From an uncultured Pelagibacteraceae bacterium (GTDB lineage: Bacteria > Pseudomonadota > Alphaproteobacteria > Pelagibacterales > Pelagibacteraceae): DNA of 64,000 nucleotides. Of the stretch, positions 56,930 to 64,000 are shown piece by piece. Under the pieces are notes generated by a model. It was not told where the DNA came from. It was given only the letters and a program-made list of their open reading frames with translations, and did not search any database. A program made the translations under genes and the position numbers. The stretch lies in NCBI GenBank assembly GCA_902629935.1, contig CACOSU010000002.1, positions 1 to 64,000 on the forward strand. The letters run 5' to 3'. Positions within the stretch are counted from its first letter, which is position 1. The number at the start of each line of letters is the position of its first letter.

Positions 56930-58885
56930 ATGAAATATCCGATTCTTGTACCAAATATTTTTAATCATCCATTTACTTATGAAAGTAGTTTAAATCTTAA
57001 AGTTGGTGATTATGTAATGGTTCCTTTTGGAAAATCTAAAATTACTGGTGTTGTTTGGGATGAATTTGAAAAAAATAATAATAAAAATTTTAAGACAAAA
57101 AAAGTAATCAAGAAATTAGACGTTAATCCGTTAAAAAAAAATACAATAAATTTTTTGAACTGGTTTGCAGAATATAATCTGATCCCAAAGGGTATGGCAT
57201 TAAAGTTAGTACTTTTAAGTAGTGATGCGGTAGAGAACAAAGAAACTCAACTTTATCAAATATTTGATAGCAAAATTAAACAAAACTTAATCAAGTTATC
57301 TAGTGATCAAAATAAATCTCTAAAAAAAATGAATATTTCAAATAAAAAATTTAGAGTTCATGTTTTGCAAGGCACGACTGGATCAGGAAAAACTTTAGTT
57401 TATTTTGAAGCGTTAAAACCTTTGATTGAGAAGGATTTTCAAGGATTAATTTTGTTGCCAGAAATAGGTCTAACTAGTCAGTTTGAACAAAAATTTTTAG
57501 AATATTTTGGTTTTAAACCTGCAGTTTGGCACTCAGGTATTTCAAAAAAAAAGAAAGAATTAATTTGGAGTGGTATCTCTAATGGCAAAATAAAAATAGT
57601 TATTGGTGCAAGGTCTTCATTATTTTTACCATTTAAAAAATTAGGAATAATAATTGTTGATGAGGAACATGATCAATCATTCAAACAAGATGAAGGCATA
57701 ACTTACAATGCTCGTGATATGGCAATTTCTAGAGCATCTTTTGAAAATATTCCAATCAATTTAATTACCGCTGTTCCTTCTATCGAAACTTTTGAAAATA
57801 TTAAAAAAGGTAAATATGAAGTTTCTAGATTAAATGAAAGGTATCAAAATGCAGCTTTACCTAATTATGAAATTATTAATTTAAATAATACTAAACTTGA
57901 AAAACAATCATGGCTATCAAATAAAATTATTGAAAAAGTAAATTTACATTTGGAAAAAAAAGATCAAGTTTTGTTTTTTTTAAATAGAAGAGGTTTTTCT
58001 CCAAATGCTTTATGCAATAAGTGTTTTACTAGTTTTACATGTCCAAATTGTAGTATCAATTTAGTTTATCATAAAAATAAAAATAACTTATTATGCCATT
58101 ATTGTGGATATAAATCTGATCTTAAAAGGAATTGTACAAAAGAAGGCAATTGTGAATTTATTTTTAGTGGTCCTGGTGTTGAGAGAATTTCAGAAGAGGT
58201 AAAAAGAAAATTTCCAGGTAAAAAAATAGAGATCTTTTCAAGTGATACAATGAATAAAAAGGATTCTAAAGAAAAAATAGATAAAATTATTAATAATGAA
58301 ACACATATTCTAGTTGGAACTCAATTAATTTCAAAAGGTTTTCATTTTCCAAGCTTAAATTGTATTGTTGTTGTTGATATCGATCTTTCATCTCAAGGAC
58401 ATGATCTAAGAGGTGCAGAAAAAAATTTACAGCTTTATCATCAACTTTCAGGACGCGCAGGAAGGACTGGAAAACCAGCAACTGTATATTTTCAAACTTA
58501 TGAAAATAATACTAAGATGATTTCAGAAATTACAAGTAAAAATCCAGATAATTTTTTAGAAAGGGAACTGGAGATAAGAAAAAAAAATAAACTACCTCCA
58601 TTTCAAAGGTTTATTTCTTTAATCTTAACTGGAGATAATGAAATTAAATTAGAAAAAGAAGCTATTAATTTTAAAAATTTTATTGAAAACAAAATAGAGG
58701 GAAAAATATTAGGTCCAGTGAATGCTCCGTTATTTAGATTAAAAAGAAAATTTAGAATTAGATTTTTGATTAGAGGCTTAAAATCCATGAAACTACAAAG
58801 CTCTCTTGCAAAAATTATTCCAAAATATAAATTTTCTTCTGGAATAAAACTTTCAGTTGATGTTGACCCAATTAACTTCAATTAA
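56930..58885 (+). CDS. priA: Primosomal protein N' (PriA helicase)
   Basis: GTTGSGKTLVYFEAL, VDEEHDQSFKQ, paired Cys zinc motifs CNKCFTSFTCPNCS / CHYCGY, LSGRAGRTG. Confidence 0.93.
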   Translation: MKYPILVPNIFNHPFTYESSLNLKVGDYVMVPFGKSKITGVVWDEFEKNNNKNFKTKKVIKKLDVNPLKKNTINFLNWFAEYNLIPKGMALKLVLLSSDAVENKETQLYQIFDSKIKQNLIKLSSDQNKSLKKMNISNKKFRVHVLQGTTGSGKTLVYFEALKPLIEKDFQGLILLPEIGLTSQFEQKFLEYFGFKPAVWHSGISKKKKELIWSGISNGKIKIVIGARSSLFLPFKKLGIIIVDEEHDQSFKQDEGITYNARDMAISRASFENIPINLITAVPSIETFENIKKGKYEVSRLNERYQNAALPNYEIINLNNTKLEKQSWLSNKIIEKVNLHLEKKDQVLFFLNRRGFSPNALCNKCFTSFTCPNCSINLVYHKNKNNLLCHYCGYKSDLKRNCTKEGNCEFIFSGPGVERISEEVKRKFPGKKIEIFSSDTMNKKDSKEKIDKIINNETHILVGTQLISKGFHFPSLNCIVVVDIDLSSQGHDLRGAEKNLQLYHQLSGRAGRTGKPATVYFQTYENNTKMISEITSKNPDNFLERELEIRKKNKLPPFQRFISLILTGDNEIKLEKEAINFKNFIENKIEGKILGPVNAPLFRLKRKFRIRFLIRGLKSMKLQSSLAKIIPKYKFSSGIKLSVDVDPINFN

Positions 58886-58993
58886 CCTGAGAAAAGAGGC
58901 CTTTTTTACGAATCCGCTACTTGAAGACATAAGGGTCATATGCTATTCAGAGCGTGATTTTTAAATAATCTTCAACATTATAGAGGAACCAAG

Positions 58994-59551
58994 TTGAGTA
59001 AAGACACCGGATTTTCAATAACTTCAGCTGAAAGGTATTCTCTTGCGCTTTTTGAACTTTCAGAGGAAAACAATCTTTTAAGTCAGATTGAAGATCAGTC
59101 TTCATCTATTCTTAATTTAATTGATCAAAGTGAAGATTTTTCTAATTTGATTAAAGATCCAACTACAAGCCAAGAAGATTTACTTAAAGTAATCAATACA
59201 ATCTCTGAAAATAATAAATTTGAATCTTTATTTAAAAATTTTTTAAGCTTCTTAATTCAAAAAAGACGCTTCTTTTTTATTGAGCGTATTCTTAAAAGCT
59301 TTATTGAAATTTGTTCAAGAAAAAGAGGTGAACTTAAGGCAGAATTAAAATCAGCAAAACAATTATCTAATGAAGAAATTGCAAAAATTACAGATGAGTT
59401 GACAAAAAATTTTAGCTCAAAAATAAAATTAAACTACAAACATGATGAAAGTTTAATAGGAGGTTTGGTAGTACAAGTTGGAAGTACTATGGTCGATACC
59501 TCAATTAAAAATAAATTACAACAAATCGAAAATAGAATGATAGAGGCATAA
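58994..59551 (+). CDS. atpH: F1F0 ATP synthase delta subunit (TTG start)
   Basis: AERYSLALFELSEE, LIGGLVVQVGSTMVDTSIKNKLQQI; upstream of atpA. Confidence 0.94.
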   Translation: MSKDTGFSITSAERYSLALFELSEENNLLSQIEDQSSSILNLIDQSEDFSNLIKDPTTSQEDLLKVINTISENNKFESLFKNFLSFLIQKRRFFFIERILKSFIEICSRKRGELKAELKSAKQLSNEEIAKITDELTKNFSSKIKLNYKHDESLIGGLVVQVGSTMVDTSIKNKLQQIENRMIEA

Positions 59552-61087
59552 ATGGAAATAAATCCTTCAGAAGTTACAAAAATATTAAAAGAACAAATTA
59601 AAAATTTTGGTGATAAAGCGGAGGTCACAGAAGTTGGTCAAGTTTTATCAGTTGGTGATGGTATTGCTAGGATTTATGGTTTGGATAATGTTCAGGCTGG
59701 TGAAATGGTAGAGTTTGCAGATGGTTCAAAAGGTATGGCTCTAAACTTAGAAAGTGAAAACGTTGGTGTCGTAATTTTTGGTGATGACAGAAATATTAAA
59801 GAAGGTGATGTAGTAAAAAGAACTGGTAATATTGTTGATACACCGGTTGGAAAAGAATTATTAGGAAGAGTAGTTGATGGTTTAGGAAATCCTATTGATG
59901 GAAAAGGACCATTAGATAAAGGCATTAAAAAAAGTAGGGTGGAAGTTAAAGCGCCTGGTATTATTCCACGACAATCAGTAAGCGAACCAATGCAAACTGG
60001 TCTAAAATCAATTGATAGTCTAGTTCCTATTGGAAGAGGACAAAGGGAATTAATTATTGGTGATAGACAAACTGGTAAAACAGCAGTTGCAGTAGATGCA
60101 ATTATTAATCAAAAAAAAATCAATGAATCTGGAGATGAAAAACAAAAACTGTATTGTATATACGTTGCAGTTGGACAAAAAAGATCAACAGTAAGACAAA
60201 TTCAAAAAACATTAGAAGAAGCTGGAGCTATGGAGTATACAACAATCGTTGCTGCTACTGCATCGGACTCTGCTCCTTTACAATTTTTAGCACCATACAC
60301 AGGTTGTACTATGGGTGAGTATTTTAGAGATAATGGAATGCATGCATTAATAATTTATGACGATTTGTCTAAACAAGCAGTTGCTTATAGACAAATGTCA
60401 TTGCTATTAAGAAGACCCCCAGGACGTGAGGCTTATCCTGGAGATGTATTTTATCTTCATAGTAGATTACTTGAAAGAGCAGCTAAATTAAGTGATGAAC
60501 ATGGTGGTGGATCACTTACTGCACTTCCAATTATTGAAACACAAGGTGGAGACGTATCTGCGTTCATTCCAACTAACGTTATTTCAATTACAGACGGACA
60601 AATTTTTCTTGAAACAGAACTATTTAACCAAGGTATAAGACCTGCAATTAACGTAGGTTTATCGGTATCTAGGGTTGGTTCATCAGCTCAAACAAAAGCT
60701 ATGAAAAAAGTTTCTGGTTCAATGAAACTAGAGCTAGCACAATACAGAGAAATGGCGGCTTTTGCTCAATTTGGATCTGATTTAGATGCATCTACCCAGC
60801 AACTTTTGAATAGAGGCTCTAAGTTAACTGAACTTTTAAAACAAAAACAATATTCACCCATGACTGTTGCAGAACAAGTTATTTCAGTATTTTGTGGAGT
60901 AAAAGGTTATCTGGATGATATTGATTTAAAAGACGTTGCTGAATTTGAGAGTAAGATTATTGAAAAATGCAAATCAGATAAGCCTGAAATTATCGAGTCA
61001 ATTTTAAGTTCAGGAAAACTTGAGGATGATAAAGAAAAATTACTTGTTGAAGTAATCACTCAATTAAAAGGAAATTTTAAATCTTAA
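59552..61087 (+). CDS. atpA: F1F0 ATP synthase alpha subunit
   Basis: [63 protein letters not shown]. Confidence 0.98.
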   Translation: MEINPSEVTKILKEQIKNFGDKAEVTEVGQVLSVGDGIARIYGLDNVQAGEMVEFADGSKGMALNLESENVGVVIFGDDRNIKEGDVVKRTGNIVDTPVGKELLGRVVDGLGNPIDGKGPLDKGIKKSRVEVKAPGIIPRQSVSEPMQTGLKSIDSLVPIGRGQRELIIGDRQTGKTAVAVDAIINQKKINESGDEKQKLYCIYVAVGQKRSTVRQIQKTLEEAGAMEYTTIVAATASDSAPLQFLAPYTGCTMGEYFRDNGMHALIIYDDLSKQAVAYRQMSLLLRRPPGREAYPGDVFYLHSRLLERAAKLSDEHGGGSLTALPIIETQGGDVSAFIPTNVISITDGQIFLETELFNQGIRPAINVGLSVSRVGSSAQTKAMKKVSGSMKLELAQYREMAAFAQFGSDLDASTQQLLNRGSKLTELLKQKQYSPMTVAEQVISVFCGVKGYLDDIDLKDVAEFESKIIEKCKSDKPEIIESILSSGKLEDDKEKLLVEVITQLKGNFKS

Positions 61088-61093
61088 TAATTT

Positions 61094-63386
<2,293 letters not shown>

Positions 63387-63387
<1 letters not shown>

Positions 63388-63779
63388 TGAGTGAAGAGTT
63401 TAAAGTTGAAATAGTAAATCCTGAAAAATCTTTTTTAGTAAAAGACGATGTTTCAGAAGTTGTGGTCCCTGCTTTTGAAGGAGAGATGGGAATATTGAAG
63501 GATCATATTTCTATTATTTCTTTTTTGAAACCTGGAATAATTAAGATTTTATCGAAATCAGGAGATGAAAATTACTATGTTGAAGATGGAATCGTTGAGT
63601 TTAAAAATAACAACCTATCTATTCTAACAAGTACAATTTTTAATATTGCTGATATGGAAAAATCAAAGCAACAAGATTTACTTAAACAGGCAGAAGAAGA
63701 GGCTAATAAAACCGATACTAACGATCAATCTAAATATTTAGCAGATCAAAAAGTTGAAGTTTTAAAAACACTAAATTAA
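63387..63779 (+). CDS. atpC: F1F0 ATP synthase epsilon subunit
   Basis: FKVEIVNPEKSFLVKDDVSEVVVPAFEGEMGILKDH; follows atpD. Confidence 0.94.
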
Positions 63780-64000
63780 TTTTTTTACTCTTTCTTTAAG
63801 TTCTTTGTAAACATGATGTTTAAAATCAACTACAACATCAGTAATTAAATCTAAGTCAATCCACTTCCAATCTAAAAATTCTGGATTAGATGTATTAATA
63901 TTTATTTCATTATCATTTCCAATAAATCGCATTAAAAACCATTTTTGCTTTTGACCTTTGTACTTACCCTTCCAAATAATACCTAGTAATCTATCAGGTA
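63771..64000 (-). CDS. rppH: RNA pyrophosphohydrolase RppH-like Nudix protein (C-terminal part; truncated by window edge)
   Basis: Reverse-strand translation LLGIIWKGKYKGQKQKWFLMRFIGNDNEININTSNPEFLDWKWIDLDLITDVVVDFKHHVYKELKERVKKLI*; stop complement at 63771-63773 overlaps the atpC 3' end. Confidence 0.85.
   Translation of the reverse strand, partial: PDRLLGIIWKGKYKGQKQKWFLMRFIGNDNEININTSNPEFLDWKWIDLDLITDVVVDFKHHVYKELKERVKKLI

Overview
The window is AT-rich, gene-dense DNA from a streamlined alphaproteobacterium. The gene content fits SAR11/Pelagibacterales: a DmdA-type DMSP demethylase, an sdh-mdh-suc-lpd-priA-atp super-cluster, tiny intergenic gaps and many Lys/Asn/Ile-rich proteins. About 1-29 kb is metabolic and transport accessory sequence: a ccmH tail, a PagL-like protein, a 2-hydroxyacid/2-oxoacid cluster with tandem FMN oxidases, a regulator-ADH-ABC transporter locus, and two tandem TRAP transporter operons flanking an amidase. 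About 29-64 kb is core: ftsY, dapF, ffh, rpsP-trmD-rplS, leuCDB, a dmd-like DMSP locus, asd, sdhCDAB, mmsA, mdh, sucCDAB, lpd, priA, atpHAGDC and a partial rppH. I saw no rRNA, tRNA, CRISPR, phage or transposase. The best leads are: (1) a compact, comparatively GC-rich multi-hairpin leader or ncRNA upstream of ffh; (2) an AcoR-like regulator with no AAA+ domain, facing a sigma70-like promoter whose spacer contains a palindrome; (3) a TRAP large permease with a ~320-aa charged, coiled-coil-like C-terminal extension; (4) hairpins placed right after each of three solute-binding-protein genes; (5) a shared 5' leader/Tat-signal cassette on two otherwise divergent TRAP receptors; (6) Ala/Pro/Glu/Lys tails on both S16 and L19; (7) an alpha/beta hydrolase embedded in the DMSP demethylation cluster. 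All function calls are by reading motifs and family resemblance; no database search was run.
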